A stretch of DNA of 45,884 nucleotides from JAAZPT01 sp034180455 (GTDB taxonomy: Bacteria; Bacillota; Clostridia; Christensenellales; Aristaeellaceae): assembly GCA_034180455.1 (NCBI GenBank), contig JAXFOG010000029.1:1-45884 (forward strand), in the 5' to 3' direction. Positions 34,228 through 42,377 of the stretch are shown here, piece by piece (position 1 is the first letter of the stretch; every line of letters starts with the position of its first letter). Under the pieces are notes generated by a model. That model searched no databases and had not been told where the DNA came from. It saw only the letters and a program-made list of their open reading frames with translations. The position numbers and the translations under genes are program-made.

Positions 34228-34944
34228 ATGAAAAAAAGAGTTCTTATTAAGCTAAGTGGTGAAGCACTGGCGAAAACCGAAAATGATAAAATAACTCAAA
34301 TATATGACTTTAAACAGGTAAAAACAATTGCAAGTGCAATAGCAAAAGCAAACAAAGAAGGTTATCAGATTTGCCTTGTAATAGGTGGTGGCAATATATG
34401 GAGGGGTAGGCAAGCTGATAGTGGTATGAATCCTGCAACTGCTGACCAGATGGGCATGCTAAGCACAATGTTAAACTGCTTATGCATGGCAGACGCATTG
34501 CGTCAAGAAGGTGTAAAGGCAACTGTACAATCTACATATGGACTTGAAACTTTTACAGATAGCTTTAGCGTAGTTGATGCTGAAAATGCTCTAGAAAGAG
34601 GCGAGGTTGTCCTATTTGCTTTAGGCTTGGGCCATCCATTCTTTACCACAGATACTGCAGTAGTCGTTCGTGCAAGACAAATGCAAGTAGACGAGATATT
34701 AATGGCAAAAAATATTGATGGGATTTATTCTGCAGATCCTAATAAAGACAAAAATGCTAAATTTATTAAAGACATCACTTATGAAGATGCTCTGAAAAAG
34801 AGTCTAAAGGTAATGGATTTTAGTGCATTTACAATGCTCATGGATAGCGATATAAAGAAAGTAAAACTATTCAGCCTTAAGGATCCAGACAACATAAAAA
34901 GAGTATTGGATGGAGAAAATATCGGCTCAACATTGCATAAATAA
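34228..34944 (+). CDS. pyrH: UMP kinase
   Basis: A 238-residue bacterial UMP kinase of the amino-acid kinase fold. It has KRVLIKLSGEAL, VIGGGNIWRG (phosphate and UMP binding), ALGLGHPFFTTDTAVVVRA and LMAKNIDGIYSADP. It makes UDP from UMP, downstream of Upp in uracil salvage. AGGAG precedes the ATG. It is not followed by frr, nor preceded by tsf as is common; a MATE transporter gene follows instead. Confidence 0.97.
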   Translation: MKKRVLIKLSGEALAKTENDKITQIYDFKQVKTIASAIAKANKEGYQICLVIGGGNIWRGRQADSGMNPATADQMGMLSTMLNCLCMADALRQEGVKATVQSTYGLETFTDSFSVVDAENALERGEVVLFALGLGHPFFTTDTAVVVRARQMQVDEILMAKNIDGIYSADPNKDKNAKFIKDITYEDALKKSLKVMDFSAFTMLMDSDIKKVKLFSLKDPDNIKRVLDGENIGSTLHK

Positions 34945-34968
34945 ACTATTTTGAGAAAGGCAAAAAAA

Positions 34969-36387
34969 TTGGGAATTTTAAAAAATAGTAAAGCTGTAGA
35001 TTTAACAACCGGCGATCCAATGAAAGAAATAATCAATTTTTCTATACCTCTGCTACTAGGCAACCTTGCTCAACAACTATACAATACGGTAGATGCAATA
35101 GTAGTTAGTAGAAATGTAGGAGACAATGCTCTTGCTGCTGTGGGAGTTTCTCAGCCATTTATTTCTTTCTTGATAATTGTATTTGTAGCTATAGCAACAG
35201 GTGCTGGCGTACTTGTAGGTCAATATTATGGTGCCAAAGATAGAGAGTTAATAGGTCGTACTATAAGCACATGTAATGTACTTATTTTGGTTACAAGTGT
35301 AATTTTTACAATTATAGCCTTAGTTACTATACGACCTATGCTAACGTTGCTAAACACGCCTATCGAAATATTTGAGATGGCATATGACTATATGTTTACA
35401 ATATTTTTAGGTCTTATTTTCTTAAGCACATATAATATGCTTACTGGCATGCTTAGAGCTTTGGGAGATTCTGTATTCCCTCTTACAGCCTTGCTCGTTT
35501 CAACTGTAATAAATATATTTCTAGATATACTATTTGTAAGTAGATTTCATTGGAATACATTCGGCGTAGCTTTTGCTACTGTAATTTCACAGGGCATAAG
35601 CGCTGTTATGTGTATTGTAAGACTGAACAGTATGAAAGAAGTATTTGATATAAGCAAAAAGCCTTTTGCTTATGATAGGGGCATTGCAAAAAACATACTT
35701 AAGATTGGATTTCCTAATGCCATTACTCAGGGCGTATTTTCTATTGCAATGTTACTTATTCAAGGACTCTATAACTCTTTTGGAAGCCTAGTGGTTACTG
35801 CGAATACTACAGTTATGAGAATAGATGGTTTTGTAATGCTGCCAACTTTTACATTTGGTATTGCTTCTACTACTTTTACTGCACAGAATGTAGGCGCAAG
35901 AAAGTTTGATAGAGTGCGTGAGGGCGCAGTAGCAACATTAAAAATTGGTCTTAGTACTGCGATAACACTTAGCTTACTAATATTTATTTTTGGACGAGAT
36001 ATAGCCAAGATATTTACAGACACTGATGTCGTGCTTGATTTGTGTTCTGAATTTATTAGAGTTTTATCAATAGGATATGTACTATTTGTTCTAACTCAAG
36101 TATTTGGTGGAGTAATGAGAGGTGCAGGCAACAGTGTGACTCCTATGTGGATATCTATATTTTCAGTAGTTATACTTAGAACTCCACTGGCATATATCCT
36201 TGTCGAGCTAAGTAAAACAGTGGCAGCACCCCTTGGCAATCCTGTAATGATCAATGTTGCTCACTCAATAAGCTGGTGTGTGGGTGGTATTCTAAGTACA
36301 ATAATGTTTAAACGTGGTGCGTGGAAAAAAAGAATAAATGCAATAAAATATACTGATGAGGTTGATCCTATAATTGAAGACATATAA
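34969..36387 (+). CDS. MATE-family multidrug/cation antiporter (chromosomal)
   Basis: A MATE exporter with twelve membrane helices in two homologous halves, 472 residues from TTG 34969. That start has GAAAGG eight bases upstream; a TTG at 34951 is possible but has no site. Family features are the opening PMKEIINFSIPLLLGNLAQQLYNTVDAIVVSR and VGQYYGAKD, with a matching second-half TTFTAQNVGARKFDRVREG. It exports drugs or metabolites by Na+ or H+ exchange; a Na+ gradient would suit the Na+-type V-ATPase, but that is inference. It ends overlapping the amidotransferase gene. Confidence 0.93.
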   Translation: MGILKNSKAVDLTTGDPMKEIINFSIPLLLGNLAQQLYNTVDAIVVSRNVGDNALAAVGVSQPFISFLIIVFVAIATGAGVLVGQYYGAKDRELIGRTISTCNVLILVTSVIFTIIALVTIRPMLTLLNTPIEIFEMAYDYMFTIFLGLIFLSTYNMLTGMLRALGDSVFPLTALLVSTVINIFLDILFVSRFHWNTFGVAFATVISQGISAVMCIVRLNSMKEVFDISKKPFAYDRGIAKNILKIGFPNAITQGVFSIAMLLIQGLYNSFGSLVVTANTTVMRIDGFVMLPTFTFGIASTTFTAQNVGARKFDRVREGAVATLKIGLSTAITLSLLIFIFGRDIAKIFTDTDVVLDLCSEFIRVLSIGYVLFVLTQVFGGVMRGAGNSVTPMWISIFSVVILRTPLAYILVELSKTVAAPLGNPVMINVAHSISWCVGGILSTIMFKRGAWKKRINAIKYTDEVDPIIEDI

Positions 36388-37078
36388 AAAAATAGTAGGC
36401 CTTGTGCCATCGGCAAAATTATTTAAAAACGATGACCCATATTCTGATAAGTATGAATTTGTAAATAGCTATGTAAAGCGAATAGAAGAAGTCGGCGGTA
36501 ATGTATTAGGAATTTTGCCCAATGATGGATATGTAAATCAAAACAGTCTAGATATATGTGATAGCTTTGTAATAAGTGGAGGACTCCAGATCCATCCTTA
36601 TCATTTTCAAGTAGTAGAGCATTGCTATAACACAGGAAAAAAATTATTAGGAATTTGCCTCGGGGTGCAAACAATACATAGTTTTTTTACTGTATTAGAT
36701 GAAAAGAAAAAAATAAATTGGCAGGGATCTTTGCTTGACTTATATTTTAAAATGAAGAAAGAAAAATACATGTTTGTGTTACCTGTAAAGGGTCATTGGC
36801 AACACAACATTACAAGAGACAGTATAGATCAAACTAAGCATGCTATTTCAGTAGAAAAAAACAGTTTATTGTTTGATATGTTTCACAAAGAAACAATGTT
36901 CGTTAGTTCCATGCACAACTATGCTATAAATGGATGTGCAACTGAAATATTAGTTTCTGCTAGATCTAATGATAATAGCATAGAAGCAATTGAGTATAAT
37001 AAAAACATATTAGGAGTTCAATTTCATCCAGAGGTAAACTCTGATCTAAACAACATTTTTAAATTTGTATTATCATAG
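36374..37078 (+). CDS. Class I glutamine amidotransferase-like hydrolase (C26 type)
   Basis: A 234-residue protein of the class I amidotransferase fold. The nucleophile elbow is GICLG with Cys95 and the histidine/glutamate come in GVQFHPEVNS near the C-terminus. It resembles gamma-glutamyl-gamma-aminobutyrate hydrolase (PuuD-like, peptidase C26) more than a synthase subunit, since no partner gene is near. The start is taken as TTG 36374, which overlaps the MATE stop by 14 bases; the ribosome site is weak, so coupling is likely. The substrate is not known. Confidence 0.75.
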   Translation: MKTYKKIVGLVPSAKLFKNDDPYSDKYEFVNSYVKRIEEVGGNVLGILPNDGYVNQNSLDICDSFVISGGLQIHPYHFQVVEHCYNTGKKLLGICLGVQTIHSFFTVLDEKKKINWQGSLLDLYFKMKKEKYMFVLPVKGHWQHNITRDSIDQTKHAISVEKNSLLFDMFHKETMFVSSMHNYAINGCATEILVSARSNDNSIEAIEYNKNILGVQFHPEVNSDLNNIFKFVLS

Positions 37079-37086
37079 GAGAATAT

Positions 37087-37671
37087 ATGTATCCAAATAG
37101 GCAGAAAGCAGAACAAATATTAAACGAAGCAAAAATACTAAATGATGGGCCATGGATAGAGCATAGCAAGAATGTAGCTAAAGTAGCAAGCATAATTGCA
37201 AAATACTCTAAAATGGATGAAGATAAGGCATATGTTTTTGGCTTGCTACATGATATAGGCAGGCGTTTTGGTGACGCTAGCATTGCTCATGCTCTATATG
37301 GCTATCTATACCTAAGTCAAATGGGTTATGATGAAGCAGCAAAAGTATGCCTTACTCATAGTTTTAATACTAAAATAACAGAAGACTATCATGGAAAAAT
37401 AGATTTAAAAAATGACACAATAAAACGCATACAAGATGCGCTTGATGAATTGGATTATGATGATTATGATAAATTGATTCAACTCTCTGATAGCATAGCA
37501 GATCACAACGGCCTAATCGATCAAGAAGAAAGAATGAAAGATGTCGAAATTAGGCATGGCAGTTACTCTTCATCACGCAAAGAGAAGAATAGAGAATTGA
37601 AAGAATATTTTGAAAAAAAGATTGGTCAAAATATATATAAACTGATAAATAATGAAATGATAAGAATGTAA
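37087..37671 (+). CDS. HD-domain metal-dependent phosphohydrolase
   Basis: A 194-residue HD-superfamily protein. Metal ligands are His26 in IEHSKNVAKVA, His55-Asp56 in LLHDIGRRFG, and a later Asp in LSDSIADHNG. Such proteins hydrolyse phosphate esters of nucleotides, often in signalling or nucleotide clean-up; the substrate is unknown. AGGAG precedes the ATG and it follows the amidotransferase gene by eight bases, so it belongs to the pyrH-MATE-amidotransferase run. Confidence 0.85.
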   Translation: MYPNRQKAEQILNEAKILNDGPWIEHSKNVAKVASIIAKYSKMDEDKAYVFGLLHDIGRRFGDASIAHALYGYLYLSQMGYDEAAKVCLTHSFNTKITEDYHGKIDLKNDTIKRIQDALDELDYDDYDKLIQLSDSIADHNGLIDQEERMKDVEIRHGSYSSSRKEKNRELKEYFEKKIGQNIYKLINNEMIRM

Positions 37672-37690
37672 AATTCTTAATAAAACATTA

Positions 37691-38245
37691 TTATAAATTA
37701 AGCACAAGTCCAAATACAGCTCCAAGAATGATATAGAATATAGGATGTATCTTTTTGAGAGCTTTTATTTGTGTAGCAGTAAGCACTAAAACAAACATTA
37801 CAGTCTGTATTGGTTGCAAGTGTCCATCTTTTATTGCTGATATGCTAAATACATTTAAACAAACACTCGTAATAAGGCCTGCCACTGCTGGTCTTAGTCC
37901 TTCCATTGCAGATTCAAGCGTTTTACTATTTTTATATTTCTCCATAAATTTTGATATAATAATTATTACTATAACTGATGGAGTAACTATGGCCAGTGTT
38001 GCTAATATTGAACCTTGTAGTCCATTGGTTAAGAATCCCACATAACTTGCCATGTTTATACCTATAGGACCTGGTGTGCTTTCTGAAACAGCCAAAAGAT
38101 CTGCAAGCTGTGAAGGTGTAAACCAATCTGGATGCCTAGCACTTATCTCATATAAAAATGGAAGCGTAGCAAGCCCTCCACCCATAGCGAAAAGGCCTGT
38201 TTTGAAAAATTCAAACATCATTACGATCATTGTTGAGTTAAGCAT
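37691..38245 (-). CDS. Chromate transporter-like half protein, downstream copy
   Basis: A 184-residue single CHR domain with about six hydrophobic segments. Hallmarks are FFKTGLFAMGGGLATLPFLYE at the N-terminus and SESTPGPIGINMASYVGF. In Gram-positive bacteria the chromate-type family is often split in two short proteins that work as a pair, and this one overlaps the preceding half by eight bases. Substrate may be chromate or another anion; only the family is clear. Confidence 0.9.
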   Translation of the reverse strand: MLNSTMIVMMFEFFKTGLFAMGGGLATLPFLYEISARHPDWFTPSQLADLLAVSESTPGPIGINMASYVGFLTNGLQGSILATLAIVTPSVIVIIIISKFMEKYKNSKTLESAMEGLRPAVAGLITSVCLNVFSISAIKDGHLQPIQTVMFVLVLTATQIKALKKIHPIFYIILGAVFGLVLNL

Positions 38246-38807
38246 TATTATCAGCTCCTCTCAAGAAAACAATTCCAATAATGCATGAAATAATAGTAAT
38301 GTATATTGGCGATACATTGAAAAAGAATATAGAAACAAAAGAAGCTATCGTGATAAGAATTTTAACAATGCCATTAACATTTGTTTTAAAAAGCTTTATC
38401 ACAACAGAAGCAATTAGAGCTGTTACTACTACCCTTATTCCAGCAAATGCGCTACTTACATAATGATTATCCATAAAGAGATTAAGCACATTTGCAATAG
38501 ACACTATAATTATTATGCTGGGAGTAACAACGCCTATTGTAGCGATAATTCCACCCATGACTCCTGCTATCTTGTATCCTATAAAAGTTGCAGTATTTAC
38601 TGCAATTACCCCAGGAGTGCATTGGCTTATTGCAAAATAATTTATAATTTCATCTTCAGTGGCCCATTGTTTTTTTTCAACAACTTCTTTATTTATAAGA
38701 GGAAGCATAGCATACCCTCCTCCAAATGTAAAAAGTGCTATTTTGAAAAAGCTAACAAAAAGCTCTGCATATAGTTTTAATTTATTATTTTTATTGGTTT
38801 TTTCCAC
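38238..38807 (-). CDS. Chromate transporter-like half protein, upstream copy
   Basis: A 189-residue CHR-domain membrane protein with FKIALFTFGGGYAMLPLINKE and SQCTPGVIAVNTATFIGY, matching the equivalent segments of the downstream half. Together they cover the two homologous domains of a full-length ChrA. It starts 17 bases inside the end of the amidohydrolase-like gene upstream and overlaps the second half, so the three are probably translated from one message. Confidence 0.9.
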   Translation of the reverse strand: MEKTNKNNKLKLYAELFVSFFKIALFTFGGGYAMLPLINKEVVEKKQWATEDEIINYFAISQCTPGVIAVNTATFIGYKIAGVMGGIIATIGVVTPSIIIIVSIANVLNLFMDNHYVSSAFAGIRVVVTALIASVVIKLFKTNVNGIVKILITIASFVSIFFFNVSPIYITIISCIIGIVFLRGADNNA

Positions 38808-39522
38808 GAGAATACTCCTTGCAAAGATTTGTAAAATCTTTAAAAATTCTTTCGGCTACCGTATTGCCCTCTCTTTCAGGATGCCATTGCACTGCAATAA
38901 TGTTTTTATACTTTTTACTATAATATGACTCTACAATGCCATCTGGAGCATAAGAACTAGCGATTAAATCACTTGCAAGTTTTTTTACACCCTGATGATG
39001 AAAGCTATTTACAGATTTTTCCTGTCCATCAAACCATATGCTTGCAGGTGTATTATCAACTATATTAATTTTATGACGTTTTTTATAAGCCTCCACCTCT
39101 TTGCCTGGTATGGAGTGAGCTATTTCGCTTGGATGCTCGCTTTCAAAATCTTGATAAAGCGTGCCTCCGAGAGCTACGTTTATAAGCTGAAATCCTCTGC
39201 ATATACCAAGGATGGGCATATTTCTTTTCATAGCCTCATTAAATAATGCAAACTCGAGTTCATCACGTTCTGGCGTTAGCTGGCCTAGTTTAGCATGATG
39301 AGTCTCTCCATATCTTTCTGGACTTACATCTGCCCCTCCACATAAAACTATTCCACAAAGAATGTCTAAATACTCATCTATAGATTTATTGTCAATCTTA
39401 TAAGGAAAAATTACTGGATAAAACCCAGTTTTTATAATACTATCTACATATTGAAGATCACATTCTTGTCTATTTTCTTTGTTGTTTAAGCTTGCACTTA
39501 AACCAATAAAATTCATATTCAT
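38791..39522 (-). CDS. Gamma-glutamyl-gamma-aminobutyrate hydrolase-like amidase (C26)
   Basis: A 243-residue class I amidotransferase-fold hydrolase. Cys108 lies in ILGICRGFQLINVALGG and the His/Glu pair in AVQWHPEREGN. The IVLCGGADVSPERYGE segment is typical of PuuD/C26 enzymes, which remove gamma-glutamyl groups from small amines. It is more canonical than the amidotransferase at 36.4-37.1 kb. It heads the operon with the chromate-type transporter pair; a link between the two functions is not evident. Confidence 0.88.
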   Translation of the reverse strand: MNMNFIGLSASLNNKENRQECDLQYVDSIIKTGFYPVIFPYKIDNKSIDEYLDILCGIVLCGGADVSPERYGETHHAKLGQLTPERDELEFALFNEAMKRNMPILGICRGFQLINVALGGTLYQDFESEHPSEIAHSIPGKEVEAYKKRHKINIVDNTPASIWFDGQEKSVNSFHHQGVKKLASDLIASSYAPDGIVESYYSKKYKNIIAVQWHPEREGNTVAERIFKDFTNLCKEYSRGKNQ

Positions 39523-39546
39523 AATTTCCTCAGTGTAAGTTTTCTA

Positions 39547-39575
39547 TTGAAATACTTAATTTCATTTGTTATACT
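39547..39575 (+). promoter_or_regulatory. SigA-type promoter for the pseudouridine genes
   Basis: TTGAAA (39547-39552), 17-base spacer, TATACT (39570-39575), about 38 bases before the kinase ATG. The same GTTATACTACAAT string also lies upstream of pyrH (34192-34204). Confidence 0.72.
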
Positions 39576-39612
39576 ACAATAAAACATATATAAATTCAAG
39601 GGGAGGTACGGC

Positions 39613-40524
39613 ATGTACATTGTAGTAATAGGCGGTGCCAATATGGATATTAGTGCAAGCTCCTATTCTTCCATAAAGCTCGAGGACTCTAATCCTGGCA
39701 AAGTCACCCTATCTCCTGGTGGGGTAGGTAGAAATATTTCAGAAAATCTTTGTAGACTAGGAATTAATACATATTTTGTAACTGCATTAGGAGATGACAT
39801 ATATGGCAAAGCCATAATAGATCATGGACGCTCTTATGGTTTAGATTTTTCTTATTCTAAAATAATCAACACTGATAATACAGGACTCTATATATGCATA
39901 AATGATAATCAAGGAGAAATGGTTGTATCTGTAAATGCAATGGATATTTGTAGCAAGACAGATCCAGAGCTTATAGAAGAGCATATAGACTTTATAAACA
40001 ACGCATCCCTCGTAATAATAGATACTAATTTATCAGAGCTCACATTAAAATATATTGCAGATAATGTTACAGCTCCAATAGCATGCGACTTAGTATCAAT
40101 TATTAAATCATATAAAGTCATTCCAATACTTGATAAACTTGAGATTATAAAAGCAAACAGATTTGAAATTGAAGCTATCACAAGCCATAAAATTATAGAA
40201 GGCGAAGATTTAAATACTGCTGCTAAGAATGTACTTGATAAAGGAGTTAAAAAGTTAATAGTAACTCTTGGCTCACAAGGATCATTCTATGCTGATAGCA
40301 AAAGTTCTGGTGTAATTCCTCCTCTCGATACTGTTGTTATGAACACAACTGGATGTGGAGATTCATACATGGCTGCTGCCTGTGCAAGATTTGTCTATGG
40401 AGATGACCTAGAACAAATGGCAAAATATGGTGTAATAGCTGCAAGCCTTACAGCAAGTCATGATGGTGCAGTATTACCATACCTTAGTATGGATATGCTT
40501 AATAGGCATATTAAAGATATATAA
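39613..40524 (+). CDS. psuK: PfkB-family pseudouridine kinase
   Basis: A 303-residue ribokinase-fold enzyme: N-terminal MYIVVIGGANMDISA, then LSPGGVGRNISENLCRLG (substrate loop), and the anion-hole/catalytic-base motif NTTGCGDSYMAAACA near residue 250. The family acts on several sugars and nucleosides; pseudouridine is chosen because the psuG glycosidase gene follows by 39 bases. It would phosphorylate imported or RNA-derived pseudouridine to pseudouridine 5'-phosphate. GGGGAGG precedes the ATG. Confidence 0.88.
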   Translation: MYIVVIGGANMDISASSYSSIKLEDSNPGKVTLSPGGVGRNISENLCRLGINTYFVTALGDDIYGKAIIDHGRSYGLDFSYSKIINTDNTGLYICINDNQGEMVVSVNAMDICSKTDPELIEEHIDFINNASLVIIDTNLSELTLKYIADNVTAPIACDLVSIIKSYKVIPILDKLEIIKANRFEIEAITSHKIIEGEDLNTAAKNVLDKGVKKLIVTLGSQGSFYADSKSSGVIPPLDTVVMNTTGCGDSYMAAACARFVYGDDLEQMAKYGVIAASLTASHDGAVLPYLSMDMLNRHIKDI

Positions 40525-40563
40525 AAGATGTATAAAAGATATATATAGAAAGGAAAATATTAT

Positions 40564-41487
40564 ATGAATATTAAAGATTATATCGTAATAAACCCAAAAG
40601 TACAGGCTGCGCTTGATTCAAATAAGCCAGTAGTTGCACTTGAATCAACAATTATATCACATGGAATGCCCTACCCCAAAAATGCAGAGACTGCATTAAA
40701 TGTAGAGAAAATCGTTCGTGAAAATGGTGCTTTACCTGCTACGATTGCAATTATTAAAGGTAAAATTACTGTTGGTATTACAGAAGAAGAAATAGAATAT
40801 CTTGGAAAAAAGGGCCTTTCCGTACATAAATCATCCAGAAGAGACCTAGCTGTTCTATTATCAAAAGGCGAAGATGGCGCAACAACTGTTGCTACTACTA
40901 TGATAGCTGCTGCAATGGCTGGAATAAAAGTATTTGCAACTGGTGGTATCGGAGGAGTGCATAGAGGAGCAGAAACCACTATGGATATTTCTGCAGACCT
41001 TGAAGAGCTTTCCGAAACACCTGTAATGGTGGTATGTGCTGGTGCAAAGAGTATACTTGACTTAGGGCTCACTCTAGAATATCTTGAAACCAAGGGTGTA
41101 CCAGTAATTGGATATCAAACAGACTGCTTACCAGCATTCTACACAAGGGAAAGTAATTACTCAGTAGATTACAGAATGGATTCACCAAGTGAAATTGCAA
41201 AAACATTTGCAATTAAGCAAGTCTGCAATCTAAAAGGCGGAATGCTTGTTACAAATCCCATACCTGAAAAATACTCTATGGATAGGAAACTTATAGATGA
41301 TACCATAGAAGAAGCTATTAAAGAGGCCAATGATTTAGGCATACACGGCAAAGACACTACCCCATTCTTGCTTGATAAAATTCAGAAACTTACTGGTGGT
41401 AAGAGCCTTGAGAGCAATATAGCTCTAGTATATAATAATGTAAAGCTTGGAGCTCAGATCGCTACTGAACTTTGCAAATTAAAATAG
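40564..41487 (+). CDS. psuG: Pseudouridine-5'-phosphate glycosidase
   Basis: A 307-residue enzyme that breaks the C-C glycosidic bond of pseudouridine 5'-phosphate to give uracil and ribose 5-phosphate. Family segments are PVVALESTIISHGMPYPKN (about 22-40), KSSRRDLAVLLSKG, FATGGIGGVHRGAETTMDIS, VMVVCAGAKSILDLG with a likely catalytic Lys, and PVIGYQTDCLPAFYTRES. Full length. It ends at a bidirectional terminator. Confidence 0.97.
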   Translation: MNIKDYIVINPKVQAALDSNKPVVALESTIISHGMPYPKNAETALNVEKIVRENGALPATIAIIKGKITVGITEEEIEYLGKKGLSVHKSSRRDLAVLLSKGEDGATTVATTMIAAAMAGIKVFATGGIGGVHRGAETTMDISADLEELSETPVMVVCAGAKSILDLGLTLEYLETKGVPVIGYQTDCLPAFYTRESNYSVDYRMDSPSEIAKTFAIKQVCNLKGGMLVTNPIPEKYSMDRKLIDDTIEEAIKEANDLGIHGKDTTPFLLDKIQKLTGGKSLESNIALVYNNVKLGAQIATELCKLK

Positions 41488-41491
41488 AACT

Positions 41492-41523
41492 AAAAAGCAG
41501 TAGAATTAATCTACTGCTTTTTT
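41492..41523. terminator. Bidirectional terminator between psuG and the YgjP-type gene
   Basis: Thirteen-base stem AAAAAGCAGTAGA (41492-41504), loop ATTAA, TCTACTGCTTTTT (41510-41522). The A-run on one side and T-run on the other suit both convergent transcripts; it overlaps the stop of the minus-strand gene. Confidence 0.92.
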
Positions 41524-42055
41524 AAAGCCTTGAAATATAATATTTACCATTGGTTTTTAGCCATTTTTCACATTCCTTGTACTCAGGAAACGCCTTGTTA
41601 AGCTCAGCATAGAAAGCTTTTGAATGGTTCATATGTTTTCTATGGCAGAGTTCATGGGCAACTATACTGTCTGCTATTTTATCTGGGAATAGCATAAGCA
41701 GACAATTAAAATTTAAATTTCCTTTACTACTGCAGCTTCCCCATCTTGTTTTTTGACTTCTTATAGTAATCTTGCCAAAATCAACACCAATTTTATTTGC
41801 GTAGTGTTTTACCTTATTAGGAATAATTTCTTTTGCCAATGTTTTTAGCCTTATTATTTCATTGTCTGAAAATTTAGGCATTTTAATAATATTTTCAGTT
41901 TCTTTTAATTTTTTATTTATCCAGTCTTTCTTTTTTTCAATAAAGCTGAAAATTTCGTCATCGGATAAGTATTCTGGAGCGCGAACAATTACTGAGTTTG
42001 TCTCTATACTAATTGATATTGTTTTCCTATTTGATTTGATTATTTTTGTGTTCAT
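41522..42055 (-). CDS. YgjP-like (DUF45) zinc metalloprotease
   Basis: A 177-residue protein with the zinc motif HELCHRKHMNH (His134, Glu135, His138, His144) preceded by TRWGSCSSKGNLNFN, the two hallmarks of the YgjP/DUF45 family. The N-terminus (about 1-60) carries VIVRAPEYLSDDEI and KDWINKKL, also typical. It is cytosolic by sequence and the cellular substrate is unknown. It is the last chromosomal gene before the integrated element. Confidence 0.9.
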   Translation of the reverse strand: MNTKIIKSNRKTISISIETNSVIVRAPEYLSDDEIFSFIEKKKDWINKKLKETENIIKMPKFSDNEIIRLKTLAKEIIPNKVKHYANKIGVDFGKITIRSQKTRWGSCSSKGNLNFNCLLMLFPDKIADSIVAHELCHRKHMNHSKAFYAELNKAFPEYKECEKWLKTNGKYYISRL

Positions 42056-42117
42056 GTTTTAATAATTTAAATAACTACATTTAATTAAGAATATTGAATA
42101 TAATTTTACTCTATAAA

Positions 42118-42148
42118 GCCCTCTTACTAGTGCTTCTAATAAGAGGGC
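42118..42148. terminator. Stem-loop, possible terminator upstream of the YgjP-type gene
   Basis: GCCCTCTTA (42118-42126) pairs with TAAGAGGGC (42140-42148) over a 13-base loop. On the minus strand only TTTAT follows, so it is a weak terminator candidate that would stop transcripts from the element. Confidence 0.45.
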
Positions 42149-42167
42149 AATCTTATATTATAATGTG

Positions 42168-42215
42168 TTATTTATCAGTAGGCTTCATTGTTGGGAATTG
42201 TTTCTCATTTAACAT
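42168..42215 (-). other. Possible 15-residue micro-ORF in the junction region
   Basis: An ATG at 42215 opens MLNEKQFPTMKPTDK and stops at TAA 42168. The upstream GGTGGG is only a moderate ribosome site. It lies between the integrase gene and the YgjP-type gene, and could be chance or the truncated start of an interrupted gene. Low support. Confidence 0.25.
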
Positions 42216-42256
42216 ATTACCCACCATCCTTCTGTAATATCAACAATTTAGGCATT

Positions 42257-42275
42257 TTGATAAAAGTATTATCAA
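42257..42275. repeat. Inverted repeat, candidate attachment core of the element
   Basis: TTGATAA (42257-42263), five-base AAGTA, TTATCAA (42269-42275): a perfect 7-5-7 inverted repeat beyond the integrase gene, the geometry of a tyrosine-recombinase core. The other end of the element is outside the window, so the att role is unproven. Confidence 0.4.
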
Positions 42276-42304
42276 GTACTATTCGGCAGTATAATTTGGA
42301 AATT

Positions 42305-42344
42305 TGTTGTCTTTTGTGTTGTCCTCAGACTTAATTGTTGTCCT
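42305..42344. repeat. Three TGTTGTCYT direct repeats, candidate integrase arm sites
   Basis: TGTTGTCT (42305-42312), TGTTGTCCT (42317-42325) and TGTTGTCCT (42336-42344) lie just after the integrase stop. Tn916-like integrases bind direct repeats near the element ends with their N-terminal domain, so these are good candidates for arm-type sites. Confidence 0.5.
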
Positions 42345-42377
42345 TTCAAACCACAAATTCAACTTCTATTTTTTTGC

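Noticed and set aside
40671..41093. Minus-strand ORF of 140 codons within psuG
   Set aside because: It is fully antisense to a clearly recognisable enzyme gene.
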